In this document: positions 51,675 through 63,334 of the stretch, in pieces | Layout: each line of letters opens with the position of its first letter | Position numbering within the stretch: position 1 is the first letter of the stretch | DNA from: Diplolepis rosae | Taxonomy: Eukaryota; Arthropoda; Insecta; Hymenoptera; Diplolepididae | Reading direction: 5' to 3' | Assembly (NCBI GenBank): GCA_030998225.1 | Contig: JAPYXD010000737.1 | Span: 3,410,001 to 3,474,000 of the forward strand | Length of the DNA: 64,000 nucleotides | Notes under the pieces: model-generated | What the model was told of the DNA's origin: nothing | The model's input: the letters and a program-made list of their open reading frames with translations, nothing else | The model's database searches: none | Translations under genes and position numbers: made by a program

Positions 51675-53098
51675 GACCAAATTGTTCACATGAACTGGCT
51701 AGTTTTCTCAAGTATCACATACCTTTAAAGTCAATAAATGTTTAAAGTATCAAGTTAAGATATCAATTTAAAAGTTTTATAGCTTTGTAAATCAACTATT
51801 TGAATTAAAATTTTTTTTTCTTTTGCACAGTATTTAATTTTTTAAATTAAAAGTCTGTACTTAAGCTATAAAAACGTAAGATAAAATACTCTCACCATAC
51901 AACTAAGAAAGTAGATTTTAAATTTGAATGGCAGGCTTATCTCTTCTTAATGTAAAATACTTTGCACATTATTCTTTAACTGGAAACTTTTTTAATGTAT
52001 GAAAATTTAACAAGTTCATAAAAATTTTAGAAATTTTTAAAAACTTCGTATAAAATTTTCAGCTTGATTTTAAGTTAATGAATGTTAAATGTTTAAAATC
52101 GAGATTTTACGTGAAACATTTTCAAGCTTTGTAAATCAACTGTTTTAATAAGGCAATTCTTGCTCGCCGTAAAGCATCTCATTCTTTAAATTAAAAGTCT
52201 GCGTATAGGTCACATAAACTTAAGATGAAAATACTTTTATTATAAAACTTAAAATATAGATTTTAAACTCGACAAATATTTGCCTTAAATATAAGTCTGG
52301 AGGATCTTGTAGAATTGAAGATGGATTTTAATACTTCTGTTTTGTATGTAAATGATGAATTGATGGACAAATAATGTCTATGTGTAAACAATTAACTTGT
52401 CAGGAAATTGAACTTAGTCACACTTGGTCGGATTATATACAATATATATGTATATATTTGTAAAAAGCACACACGAACTGTAGTAGTTACAAATAATCAA
52501 CAATAATTGTAGTAGGATGCTCGTAGTACAGAGAGTAAACCTTAAGTACAATAATACGAATTTTTACTTATCCTATTGGCTTAATACATTAAGAGTGGGG
52601 ATAGTTGGAGACTCCCACATTGTGCTGGGTTTTCCTATTGTAAGATTAAGTCCCTAAGTTTTACAGCTGCTAAATTTTAAAGATCTTAAGAATTTTTCCT
52701 CAACTAATGCCCTGTACTAATAAAGTATCTGCTTGCAATCAAAATGGTAACTATTAAGAATTCCTTGACTAAATTTCAGGACTAAATTGATTCAAATTAA
52801 TTCCATAGAACGCAACAACTTCAAAAATGAATTTTTAGTAAAATTTATAGTCAATAAATATTTATAGTTTTGAATAGAGATATTAGTTTAAAAAATTTTA
52901 GCTGCGCAAATTAACTATTTCAATCAAAAAACAAACACCGTGAATTCGAAGCGAGGTAGTGAAGAAGCCGACACGGCACGCTTGATTGTGTTTTACTTCA
53001 TCCAAGTCACATTCCTATCTACTTTTTTTTCGGAACGCTACAAAGGACCCTGCACGCTTTATATGGGAATGCGGTTCCAGAGAAATTGTCTGAAGTTA
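51675..53098. other. No gene seen
   Basis: Loosely repeated phrases (AGCTTTGTAAATCAACT at about 51781 and 52126) suggest an old internal duplication. No coding. Confidence 0.5.
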
Positions 53099-53640
53099 TA
53101 CAGGGTGGGCCACCTAAAATTTGGAATTTGAATCGGTTATAAGAAAAAAAAAACTTATGGATATTTTTTCAAAAGTATGGTTTTATTTGAAAGATCGAAT
53201 CTTTCCATTCAAGAATGGAACATAACATCATTTAAATGACTGCCACGGCTGGTCTTATAGTACCCCATTCGATCAACCCAATTTTTTTTAGTACATTTTC
53301 GATTGTTTGGGTTTTAAACCCATGAATGGCAACTTTGATTTCGTGTTTCAAGGCCTCAATCGTCTCTGGATGATTAGTATAACACTTACCCTTAACGGCT
53401 CTCTACAAAAATAGTCCAACGGGGTCAAATCATAGCTCCGAGGCGGCCAATTGGCATCAGAATTTCGGCTGATTATTCGATTTTCGAAAACGATGCGCAA
53501 AAGATCGATTAGATTTTGTATATATATAAACTGCAATCGAAGTAGTGATACGGAAATATGTAAATTAGAACAAGATGAAGAATGATTGAGGTTAAATGTA
53601 TTTAAACTGAAGGGGAATGGTTCTTGCATATTTTGAAATC
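53099..53640 (-). pseudogene. IS630/Tc1-mariner-like element, 3' part
   Basis: It starts at an ACAGGGTGGGCCACCTAAAA end. The minus-strand reading has DANWPPRSYDLTPLDYFC (53348-53629), the same third catalytic block as in the element at 1-1075, and a C-terminal NWVDRMG-like piece. It is heavily frameshifted. Confidence 0.65.
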
Positions 53641-53759
53641 AATTGAAAGATTTCGTAAGACTCCGTTGATGCACGCTTTAAATGCTAAAACCGGGAGAAA
53701 CCATCACAGGCGAACGTTACTAAATTCAGATAATAAGATTAAATGCTGCGGTAAAGGAA

Positions 53760-54130
53760 ATACAGTCGGAATGCACGGAGAGGCACAACCGAATTATTCT
53801 TCAACAAGATAACGCTCGTCCCCATATCGCGAAAGTGGTGAAACCGTACCTTGAAAGGCTTGTTTGGGAAATGTTACCCCACTAGCCATACTCTCCTAAC
53901 ATAGCGCCGTCCGACTACCATTTGTTTCGGTTGATGTCTCATGCCCTGACCGAGAAGCGTTTCCAGTCCTTTGAGGACATTAAAAAATGGGTCGATTCGT
54001 GAATAGCCTCAAAAGATGAAGAGTTTTTTCGCAACGGAATCCGTAAATCACCAAAAAAGTGGCGAAATGTTATAGCTAGCGATGGCCAATACTTTCAATA
54101 ACATGTTTCTTCATTTTGGTTAAAAATAAA
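53760..54130 (+). pseudogene. Mariner transposase, C-terminal fragment
   Basis: Plus-strand pieces read QQDNARPHIAKVVKPYLERL (about 53806), then YSPNIAPSDYHLFRLMSHAL after a stop. A C-terminal WRNVIASDGQYFQ follows, read across two frames. The blocks are a mariner catalytic core with stops and shifts. Confidence 0.65.
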
Positions 54131-54797
54131 CACTTTTTTGAACATTAAAAAACCCAAAAAATTAATTTAAGTACCCAATATTATCAACTGGAAGTCGTCA
54201 AATACACTCGAGATTCCCTGTAACGAAAAGCTCGAGCATCGGAAACCTCTCTGTAACAAACGCGAGAGGGATCCCCTCCATATCCTACTTGTTGCTAAGC
54301 GCTGTTATGCGCATTATATAATGCGCGCAGTCTGTCTGTCAGTGAGGCTATGTGAATAATACATTTACATAGTTAAAACGGTATAAAAAAGATTTCTGTG
54401 AGTATTGAAGATGGAATTAACTTATTTGACGGTATGTACTCAAAATACTAAAAATATAATAATATAATAATGAAAATATTTATGCTTATATCAGATGTAT
54501 TTTTTAATATTTTCAGAAAAAAAGAAAAGTCTTGCCAATGTATACAAAAATGGAAATTTTGACAGATTCAGAAAATGGGAAGAAAAATTGGGAAATTTGC
54601 CAGAAATACATAATCAACAATAACAGAATCAAGAATAATGAATAACAATAAAATGAAAGACAATTACAAAATCTTATTAATATTTAAAATTACATATAAA
54701 CAATAAGAAATCAACGATTATTAAATTAAAAACAATAAATAAAAATTAGAATCAAAAACAACAAGAAGACAATAATCAAATCAATTAACATGAAATA

Positions 54798-55559
54798 ATG
54801 ATACGTAATATAATTTTCAGGATTCTGTTGTTACTTGATAATGCTCCAACGCATCCATCTGAGGAGGAATTGAACGAGATTGATCCGAATGGCCGAGTGA
54901 TGTACCTTCCACCGAACGTCACGAGCTTGGTGCAACCGATGGACCAGGGTGTCATTTCGGCGCTAAAACGTCGTTACAAAACGGGATTCTTGTACGAAAT
55001 GCTATCTCGCAATCACAAAACAAATGCAGAATTTGTCCAATCTGTTAAAAAATGGTCGATTTTGAACTGCATGTTTGTTTTGAGGGAATCGTGGGGCGCG
55101 TTGGCACAGAGCACTCTTCGCAACGCTTGGAAGAAGCGTCTACCGAATCATTTGCCCGATTCTCTTAGTAATTGTCCTTCCAACAGCGAATTGACCTCCC
55201 TGCTCAATCGCGTTCCTGGCGGAGAAGTTTGTTCAGCAGCTACCGTTATCGAGTGGCTCGGAGACGAAGGCGAAAAGCCTGCTTTTGAAGTCATGACTGA
55301 CAATCAGCTTTTAAACACTTACGCTGGACTGGACTTGCCAATTGATGGAGATTGTCTTCAAAGTTCAAACTCCAATGACATGGAAGAAGACGAGGAAGTT
55401 GAGACAAGTCCAAATGTGAGCCGAACGAAAAAAAATATCGTGAATATGGCACAAGGTTTAGTCGATTTGACCAGGGAAATCGACCAATTCACCCATGAAG
55501 AGCGACAAGTATTTTTGAAGGCTCGAAATATTGCCCTCAATGCATTTCTTTCTCCTTAA
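54798..55559 (+). CDS. pogo/Tigger-type DDE transposase, C-terminal part, 253 aa
   Basis: The open frame begins inside the catalytic domain with LLLLDNAPTHPSEEELNEID (second Asp) and VMYLPPNVTSLVQPMDQGVI (the block before the third Asp, typical of DDE_1 jerky/Tigger/pogo transposases). It then has helical C-terminal coding with an acidic stretch (MEEDEEVETS). The N-terminal CENP-B-type DNA-binding part and first Asp are absent upstream, where only AT-rich sequence and a few codons remain. AATAAA follows at about 55567. The frame is intact over 250 codons, so decay is recent, or selection holds it as a domesticated fragment (less likely). Confidence 0.75.
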   Translation: MIRNIIFRILLLLDNAPTHPSEEELNEIDPNGRVMYLPPNVTSLVQPMDQGVISALKRRYKTGFLYEMLSRNHKTNAEFVQSVKKWSILNCMFVLRESWGALAQSTLRNAWKKRLPNHLPDSLSNCPSNSELTSLLNRVPGGEVCSAATVIEWLGDEGEKPAFEVMTDNQLLNTYAGLDLPIDGDCLQSSNSNDMEEDEEVETSPNVSRTKKNIVNMAQGLVDLTREIDQFTHEERQVFLKARNIALNAFLSP

Positions 55560-55602
55560 TTTATTTTTAATAAACGTTTTCGACATTAAAAAGACTGAAC
55601 AT

Positions 55603-56196
55603 GTACCCTGGCGAAAGTATCGGATAGGAATTCATTCCGAGCCAATCAGAACTATTCCGATTCATTCCGATATCTGTATTCGAGCCAATGCAAATCATTC
55701 CGAACCAATCCGAAAACGTTTTGTGACTCGTCTGATGAAAAGTGGTAAAAAATCGATCCGACCTAATCCGATGCAACAATCCGACTAAATCCGAGCCAAT
55801 CAAAAACCAAGTTTTCAATCCAAATTAATCCGAGCTCGGATTAATCCAAACCAGATTTTCAATCAGAATTAATCCAAATCATTCCGACCTCGGATTGATT
55901 CGGATTAATTCTGATTGAAAATTCGGTTTGGATCAATCCGAGCTCGGATTTATTGGGATTGACCTTGATTGAAAACTTGGTTTCAGATTGGTTCGGATTC
56001 ATTCGGATAGTTGCCTCGGATTAAATCGGATTAGGTCGGATCGATTTTTATACCATATTTCATCAGACGAGTCACAAAACGTTTTAGGGATTGGTTCGGT
56101 ATGATTCGCATTGGCTCGGATACAAATATCGGAGTGAATCGGAATAGTTCTGATTAGTTTGGAATGAATTCCTATCCGATACATACGCCAGAGTAC
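55603..56196. repeat. Foldback element nested in the pogo-like transposon
   Basis: The arms are about 190 bp (CCTGGCGAAAGTATCGGATA at the left, TATCCGATACATACGCCAG at the right). The centre is built of repeated TCCGA, CGGATT and GAGCTCGGATT units. ORFs on both strands here are by-products. Confidence 0.75.
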
Positions 56197-56847
56197 TTTC
56201 AATAGTTTCTCAAAAGTAGAAAAATGTACCGTTACATATTTTTTCACGGTGTTGATGGAAAGTATTTTTCTAACACAATTTAATTGTTATTCAAACTTTT
56301 AATGTAATAAACAGTACTATAAATGTTAAAATGTTGCTGTTGGTTTTCATTTATAAAAAATGCGTTTCGAAACACATGTAGTATTGATCACAATAATAAA
56401 CTGCGCAGAATTATACATACTGATTAATTGTAATTATATAAATTTTTTATACATATTGTTTAAAAAGGAACAATTTTAGTTATCTACAGTAATGTGTGAA
56501 ATATCAAAATTTCAAAAAAAAATTATGCAATTTTAATGTTCGATAACCGACTTTACTTCAAAATATTGAAAACTCCAGATTGGAAAAATTAAATAAAAAC
56601 TTTTTTATTTCAAATACTGTAAAATTACACTATCAAGTAATTTTTCAATAATTGACAAATAATTTTCTCATTAATTTGTGATAAAAGCCATCAAACTCAT
56701 TGATTACTTTTTCAAATTCGAGCGCGCTTCATTCCGTAGTAGTGGGGGAAGAGGTGTCGATCGTCTGTTCGTTATAGGGAGGCGTAACGCGCTTGTTACA
56801 GAGAGGTTTCGTTACAGGGAATTTCGTTATAGGGAATCTCGAGTGTA

Positions 56848-57539
56848 CTTTGAAATGATAAAATGTCCCAGTCCCCACGATTTTGTCACCCACAAAAATT
56901 ATAGTACATTAAAGAAACAAAAGATGCTATCTTGTCAGAGAAGCAAGCAATGGAAGCTGAGATAACCAATCTGTAAGGGTATGAAATTGAGTTAGAAGAT
57001 TGTCGAATACGCATACGCTTCCATTTATTCATGACTTTAATCGGTGGCACAAAATCTATACAGTCGTCCCCAATCTAGCATGCTACTCCGAAATCATTTA
57101 ATATTTAAAAAAAAATAAAGAATAGTAAATTTCTACCCAATTTAACATCAATGCAGTACAGCATAAGTTCACTTCATGCCTGTATAAGGCTGTTTGAGTC
57201 ATGTTTGGACAGCCCATACTGACTTCCAAGTGAAAACGGCCAAATAAGATCTCCGAAAGATAAAAAAGTACGCGCAGAACAAAAAGCCAAAATTCAAGCA
57301 ACGATGGAGGAGAAGTTGAGCCAGAAAGTAAATAAATCTGAGCAAGGAGGTAGTGGCAATGGTAACAATGAAAACACAGCTAGAAAAGCATTTATCGATC
57401 TTAATTTTTTTGCACTGTATCTCGGCCTTGGTAAAAAAATAACTTAAAAACTTCAAGTTAACTTCAAGTAAGTTAAATTTATTTAACTTACTTGAAGTTT
57501 ATTTACTCATAGGCTAAATTAATTACTTTTTGTTTTCAG
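56848..57539. other. No gene seen
   Basis: Short ORFs only. A possible remnant of the hAT N-terminal region lies near 57220-57330, too decayed to call. Confidence 0.5.
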
Positions 57540-58030
57540 AGTCGTCGAGTTGTCACATCAAAGGAAGGTCTTCAAATTCCGACAACAATATCGAGAATTG
57601 TTCTTAATGAAGTCTATGGAGGAGTTAAACGCCAGGTGCAAAATTACATTAACAATAGCTCTCAATACTGTTCCATGACTCTTAATATGAGGAAGGATAG
57701 ATATCGGAGAGGTCCGTACATTATATTTACTTACCAGTATATTAATGAAGATTTTATTTAGATTCATCTGACATTAAAAACGCAAAATTTTAAAACTTTT
57801 GCACATCGGTGAAGTTATGTCAGAAACTATTCCCAATATTAAGGATAAGTTCCATTAGAATAATAAGGAAATTTTTGCTGTTAGTAATATTGGTGGAAAT
57901 ATAAAAGAAGGGATACACCTAGCGGGACAGGAAAATAAAAGCTACAGCGGGCATGCAGTTCATAATTTAGTATTAACTAACGGTATTAAGAATGTATTTG
58001 AGATTCAGAAAGTGGAGAAAATTGAAAAAA
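57540..58030 (+). pseudogene. hAT-family transposase remnant
   Basis: Across shifting plus-strand frames it reads PTTISRIVLNEVYGGVKRQV, MTLNMRKDRYRRGPYIIFTY (where hAT proteins have a W-x-D block), LTLKTQNFKTFAH, then an NIKEGIHLAG block and SGHAVHNLVLTNGIKNV. These are the conserved catalytic-domain blocks of hAT transposases, with several stops and the first catalytic Asp altered. There is no matching end. Confidence 0.65.
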
Positions 58031-58911
58031 GAAAAAATGAAGCGACAAAGAGGAACGCAGAGTCTTAAGGAGTTAAACTACCCAGAAATTTTTTTCCATT
58101 TTTTATTGGCTTAAATGATGCATAAACTATTCAAGAATGATATTCAAAAATTATTTTGTGGAAAAAAATTTGCTAAACATTTTTTTAGCATATTTTCCAG
58201 GACGCCTTTGAGTGCTCCAAAACAAGACATACAAGAGTATTCAAGATGCCAAGCCGTACGAACTGAGTGTATTATGGACTGACTATACGTCGAAATACAG
58301 ATTCAGTAGAGAACATGCGCAAGTGGATATGTTACACTGTACCATAAAATATCTACAGATGAAAAGCCTCAACACGACAGATGTCCCGTAGGAGAAGATT
58401 CTTGATGTTCTTGGAAAAAAGCGAAAGTCTCGCATACTCTCGACATATATACTCGTAAACCAGTTATACCAATTCAAGTATTCGATGCTCTTCAGAAGAT
58501 TTACGAATATCTAACGAGAAAAGATCTTCTCTCTCGTTTCCTCGGTGGATTTATTTAAAACGCCAACGAAAGTCTAAATGCCTTAGTTTGGTCTATTGCG
58601 CCGAAAGCGATATCCAGCGGTAAAAGCGTGGTTGATATTGCAAATAATATCGCTGTTATTACATACAATGACGGTTTTCGAAGACGGTTAGATGTCATGA
58701 GCACACTTCAACTGAAAATCAATTCAGAATTATACAATTATCCATGGGAGTCGATCAACGTCGAACTAAAGCCGCAAACGGCTCAGCATCGAAACATCGA
58801 AAAAGCGTTCGGAAAGACCTTACATTGCTTAGAAAAGAAGCAGAAGAGCAAAATTCATGCTTGGAAGGACAGTTATATGGTGCTGGGATAGCAGAGTAAA
58901 GGTAGAAAAAT
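58031..58911 (+). pseudogene. Decayed transposon-like ORF of uncertain family
   Basis: In one frame the sequence reads VDIANNIAVITYNDGF after a NANESLNALVWSIAPKA-like stretch (about 58555-58680). The end continues with KHRKSVRKDLTLLRKEAEEQ-like coding in another frame. The N-E-S-L-N ... W pattern occurs in a widespread, poorly named insect repeat protein. Stops and frameshifts abound. Confidence 0.4.
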
Positions 58912-60758
58912 TAGCAAGTCGATATTTTGAATATTTCATATAGTAAATGTGTATTAAAACTTTAAACGGGTTTTTCTGGAAATAATGTTTTTCAAATTGG
59001 CGTACATCGTAACTCGCTCAATTTTTGTCGGATTCACTTAAAATTTTAGCTGTAACTTCTTAGATAGATTATCTAGGGAAGTGCACACGATTTTTAAGAT
59101 TGATAAATAATTACGTTTTTTATAAACAATTTAAAGTCGATTTTTAGCCAAAAAAGGAAAAAAAAAATACAAACTGATGCCAATTTTCGAATTTAAAAAA
59201 AATTTATAATCGTGGGTACTTACCTCGAAAAACTAATGTACATTAACGATACATTTTTTTTGCTCTAGGTGGTGTTCGGAGACTGCTATGTTTTACGTCG
59301 ACTTCCTTCTCGGAAAAAGAACATGTTCAAGTTACCAAGTGCCTCGACGTCATTTTATATCATACATTTGAATAAAAAAAATTTTTGTATACCGTAATAC
59401 ATGTATAATAAAGTCTCGAAATTTCATTTTATTCCATTGATTAGTTTTCGAGACTAAAAGTCCTAAAAAAAGGTTCATTTTTCAGTGTGCCTGAGTAGTT
59501 TAACCCCTTGATGAGGATTTAGGCAATAGAATCTTCAATCACAATTATTACAATTTTGTAGAGAAAATACTGAATGGGAATTGAAAACTTTCAAGATTTA
59601 AAGGCAAAAGGAGCAACCCCAAATTATTTAAGCCAAAACTAATATGCCAAGCAAATTTTCGTGAATAAATATTTATTTAATTCCACAAATACATTTTATT
59701 TTTAAATCATCATATTCGTCAATCCGGCAAAATAACTTAAAGGGGAGTTTTTAATATTTTATGCCGACATTAACGCCACCAATCCACACAGAAGTCCGAA
59801 ACAGGAATATACTGTTTGAAAGAGTTTACAGCCTTCAGTTTTCATCCGATTTACAATTTCTTTTCAAAAATCGCAGTTAAATAAAATTTAAATACATCTG
59901 TAGGATGCAATTTTTAAGTTTTTTTTTTGTTTATATCCATGTATATAACGCAAAGTGTGGTAAAATAGTCAATTTTTTATTCGTTGTTTTTTTTCTCTTC
60001 ACGAACTTCACTTTTAATATATCTCAGACAACGCATTTGGAAGCTGATTTACGCAGAAAAATAAAATATTCTGCGCGAAAATGCGGAAATTTTGCTATTG
60101 TTAGCCAATTTGTTTATGAAAATAATTGTTATTATAATCCGAAAACTGATAATCGATAGGCTTCAGACTAGTCTTCAAATCCAAATGAAAATTCCTTCGA
60201 TGCCTCTCGAATCGAACTTCCCTGTATTCGGTCGAATATTCGTAAGTAGGAAAGGTTTAGTTGTTCTGCAGTACCCTCTGTTGTATGGAATTCCATTGGG
60301 TATTCCTGTGGTAGTACGTCTGTTTCGAAAACGATTGGCGGCAGTCAAAGCACGCCCCACTTTGTTCGGCTGCGTGAAGTTAAGGTAATTGTCGCAAAAA
60401 CAGGGGTTTCTTAAGAATTTCCTTAAATTTTCACAGTATATTTAGGAGATCTTGCAATTTTTAACTCAATTTTGATATAAAAGATATAAAATTCCAATGA
60501 ATTATACTTCTATTTACGCGAGAGACACGACGTTCTTGCTCAACTCAGTTTGACTAGTGTGAAGCGCCCGTTCATGTGTACGCATATAGGAGGTTTTTTT
60601 CTGGGCACCATTAACAGGTAAAATGACCGCTCATTTAATTATATTATTTATCTTATTTATAATAAATTTAATAAAAAATAAAGTTATATTATTGTTATAA
60701 ATTGTATAATATATTTATTGTATTTAATGGGTATATCATAAATATATTAATATATTAA
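58912..60758. other. No gene seen
   Basis: ORFs at 59905 and 60092 are open by chance as far as I can tell. Nothing else is recognised. AT-rich. Confidence 0.5.
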
Positions 60759-63267
60759 CCCCCCATCACACAGGTTTTCTTTGCTTCTTTCGCAACACAG
60801 GAGAGCCGTTCATGTCCGGTTGTTCTTTTCTTCATCTTGAAAGCTTCAAAAAAATCTGGAAAAATTCAAGTGTATTCCTCGGAGCTTCTACTACACGCTC
60901 GAATTGTTTTTAGAATTAAATTTGTCACTTTTTTAAAAATAATAATCTAAATATAAACAAAAATTTGAGAAAATAGAAATTTTGTTAACAAATTCATAGC
61001 TCTGCAATAAATAAATATTAAGAAAAAAAATCTATAAAAAATATATTTTACAAAAAATAATATACAAAAAGTATATTTGTTTGCACATTTGAAAATAGGG
61101 TAATTTTTTTTTATTCAAGCATATAATAAATGAAAGAAAAATCTACTTTTCTCACAAAAAGCAATGTTTATTTATTATATAATCATATAAATTTCATAAA
61201 AACTTGGTTGAAAAGTTTTAAAAAATTATATGCGAATAAATAATTCAAGGAGCGCAATCTTTACACAAGTTTGTGCGAAGTTCTTCACATACCGGCTTTT
61301 TACAGATCGCGTAACAATACGACGTTTTTTTATCATCCTTAGATGAGCATATCCCACACCTTTTTCTTTTTTCTAACTTCATACATACATCTGCAGATGA
61401 TGATTCATTCAAATCAAGAACACTTTTAATTATACTCCTTATTAGTAAAGATAGGGTGGAAACCTGCAGGCGAACACGTAGATGTGGCTCTATTAGACTC
61501 ATAGCTAACTGTTTCAAAAATCACGACGGCTCAAGGCCTTATTTCCCATTTACAAACAGTACAATATAGCTGCATTTATACCAGCTTGATCAAGCATTCC
61601 ATAGAAAATACGCAAAGGCCAGCGTTTTGTAATGCGAGAAGTTGTATAATATTTGCATAGTTGATCAAAAATATCAGTGCCGTCTTTTGTTTTGTTATAA
61701 AATATCACGATTTCTGGTTTCTTCGTTTCATCGTCGATGCGTCCTATTTTATGATAGTGGCAACTAATAAAATAACTTTTTTTTTTTTGGACAGTAGGAT
61801 ACAAGTATCACGCCATCGGCGTACGCGAACCATAATGTGCTAGCTGACGCACATTTTGTAAAAGAAGGCGGTATTTCTGACTTATTTTTCCGCAATGCAC
61901 CAACTACTGTTAATGAGTACTCTTGTTTCATTCGTTTAGCAACTGAAATGGATGAAAAGCAGTTATCGAAAGTGACATTGCGGTCGCTGTTATGAATGGG
62001 TTCAGTCAATTTCGTTACATAATACGATGGCACAGAATCTGGCGTAGCTACTCTTCCAACATAAGGCTCAGCGCTGATCATGTATTTTGTTTCTACATTG
62101 TTACACATAACAATTTTGATGCCGTCCTTATTTGGCTTACTAGCGATGTAAACACAAGCGTTGAACCGACAGCGAAACGGCAGCAGCTGCTCGTCAATCG
62201 TGCAATTCAATGAAAGCGAATGAATCTTTGATAGGCGCTAAACGATGCTCTGCTCTGCGTTGAGCTCGCGTATTTTTGTCATCAAAGCGTGAACATGATA
62301 GTAGTATAAATGAAAATCTATACCTTGACATCGTAGCTCTATAAAAATTACATCCGAACTGATGACTCCACATTTCATTTAAAAACTGATGATTATGTTT
62401 TTGTACACCACTGAAATATAATAATCGGGAAAAATATTTCAGCTCAATCGAATAGTTTTCATATAAAAATCTGGGTTTTGTGTAGTATATAATTTTCGAT
62501 TAATTTCTTCGTTCGTATGCAAAACTATTATTTCGATCATACTATCGGCAAAAAGTAAGGACCACGATTCAAGTGGAGGTTTCAAATTTCTTTGTTGCAG
62601 TTCAGATTCCAACTCTTCATCATCGCTGTCAAAATCCTGTGATCTTGAAGGACTTTCATCGAAATCGGAATCTTCATCAGCACTCTGATCGTCGGAAATA
62701 TGTTCATCGATTTTCTCTCTGTCTTCTACATCATCAGAAGCCTCGTCAGAATCAGTAGGCTTTTGATCTCGAAAATAATATCGTATTTGTTGTCCCTTCC
62801 TTTCCGTCATAATCTATATTTCAATGACTATATTTACAAATCAAGATGTATTCATATTTCGAACCTTACGAACGTAACGTCAAAATACACCGTCGCACGC
62901 AGATCGAATAATTTCTACCTTAGCACAATTGAAAATTTCACTAACTTTTTTTACAGTGTGGGAAAACTTTATTTTTCCGATAAGTACTTGAAAAAAAATC
63001 GAAAAACACATGAAAAATAAAATTAACTTACCGTTGCGAAACACTAACAGGGTCACACAGGTGGGTCGTTTGAGGCACAAGCTTGATTTGATATCTTTTC
63101 TCTTCAGAAACACAGTGATCAATTGCGGCGTCCCTTTGCAGTTCAGTTTCCACTGCTAAGAAGTTTTTTCAAGGAGGAGAGTCAAACCCCGCCATCTTTG
63201 GGTTTCGGAGATACGTGAATGGGAAAATTTGACTGGGTCGTGAATGACCCACCTGCGTGATGAAGGG
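60759..63267 (-). mobile_element. piggyBac-like transposon with both ends, 2,509 bp
   Basis: The ends CCCCCCATCACACAGG and (inverse of) CCCTTCATCACGCAGG are flanked by TTAA at 60755-60758 and 63268-63271. The interior carries a transposase on the minus strand. The transposon is structurally complete, but the gene is broken. Confidence 0.85.
61245..62810 (-). pseudogene. piggyBac-type transposase, broken
   Basis: An acidic N-terminus (62439-62810, SDDQSADEDSDFDES) is followed by a disrupted stretch. The catalytic domain is at 61764-62210 (CTIDEQLLPFRCR, LTEPIHNSDRNVTFDNCFSS) and runs on in another frame at 61550-61804 (EIVIFYNKTKDGTDIFDQ). The C-terminal Cys-rich domain is at 61245-61517 (RCGICSSKDDKKTSYCYAIC). 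The region between 62210 and 62439 lacks an open frame. All diagnostic piggyBac blocks are present, so loss of the reading frame is fairly recent. It is related to the fragment at 5830-6532. Confidence 0.8.
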
Positions 63268-63334
63268 TTAAGAATATACATATGGTATTATATAAAATAA
63301 ATGTATTTAAAAAAGTAATGTTATTTATATTATA

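Larger units (their letters stand above)
54205..56845 (+). mobile_element. pogo/Tigger-like transposon, 2,641 bp
   Basis: The ends CACTCGAGATTCCCT and AGGGAATCTCGAGTG are inverted repeats with TA on both sides (54203-54204, 56846-56847). Subterminal TAACG and GAAACCTCTCTGTAAC motifs recur near both ends. It contains a transposase 3' part and a nested foldback element. Confidence 0.8.

Noticed and set aside
60092..60388. 98-codon ORF
   Set aside because: No family, no codon or context support, and an opposing ORF overlaps it.
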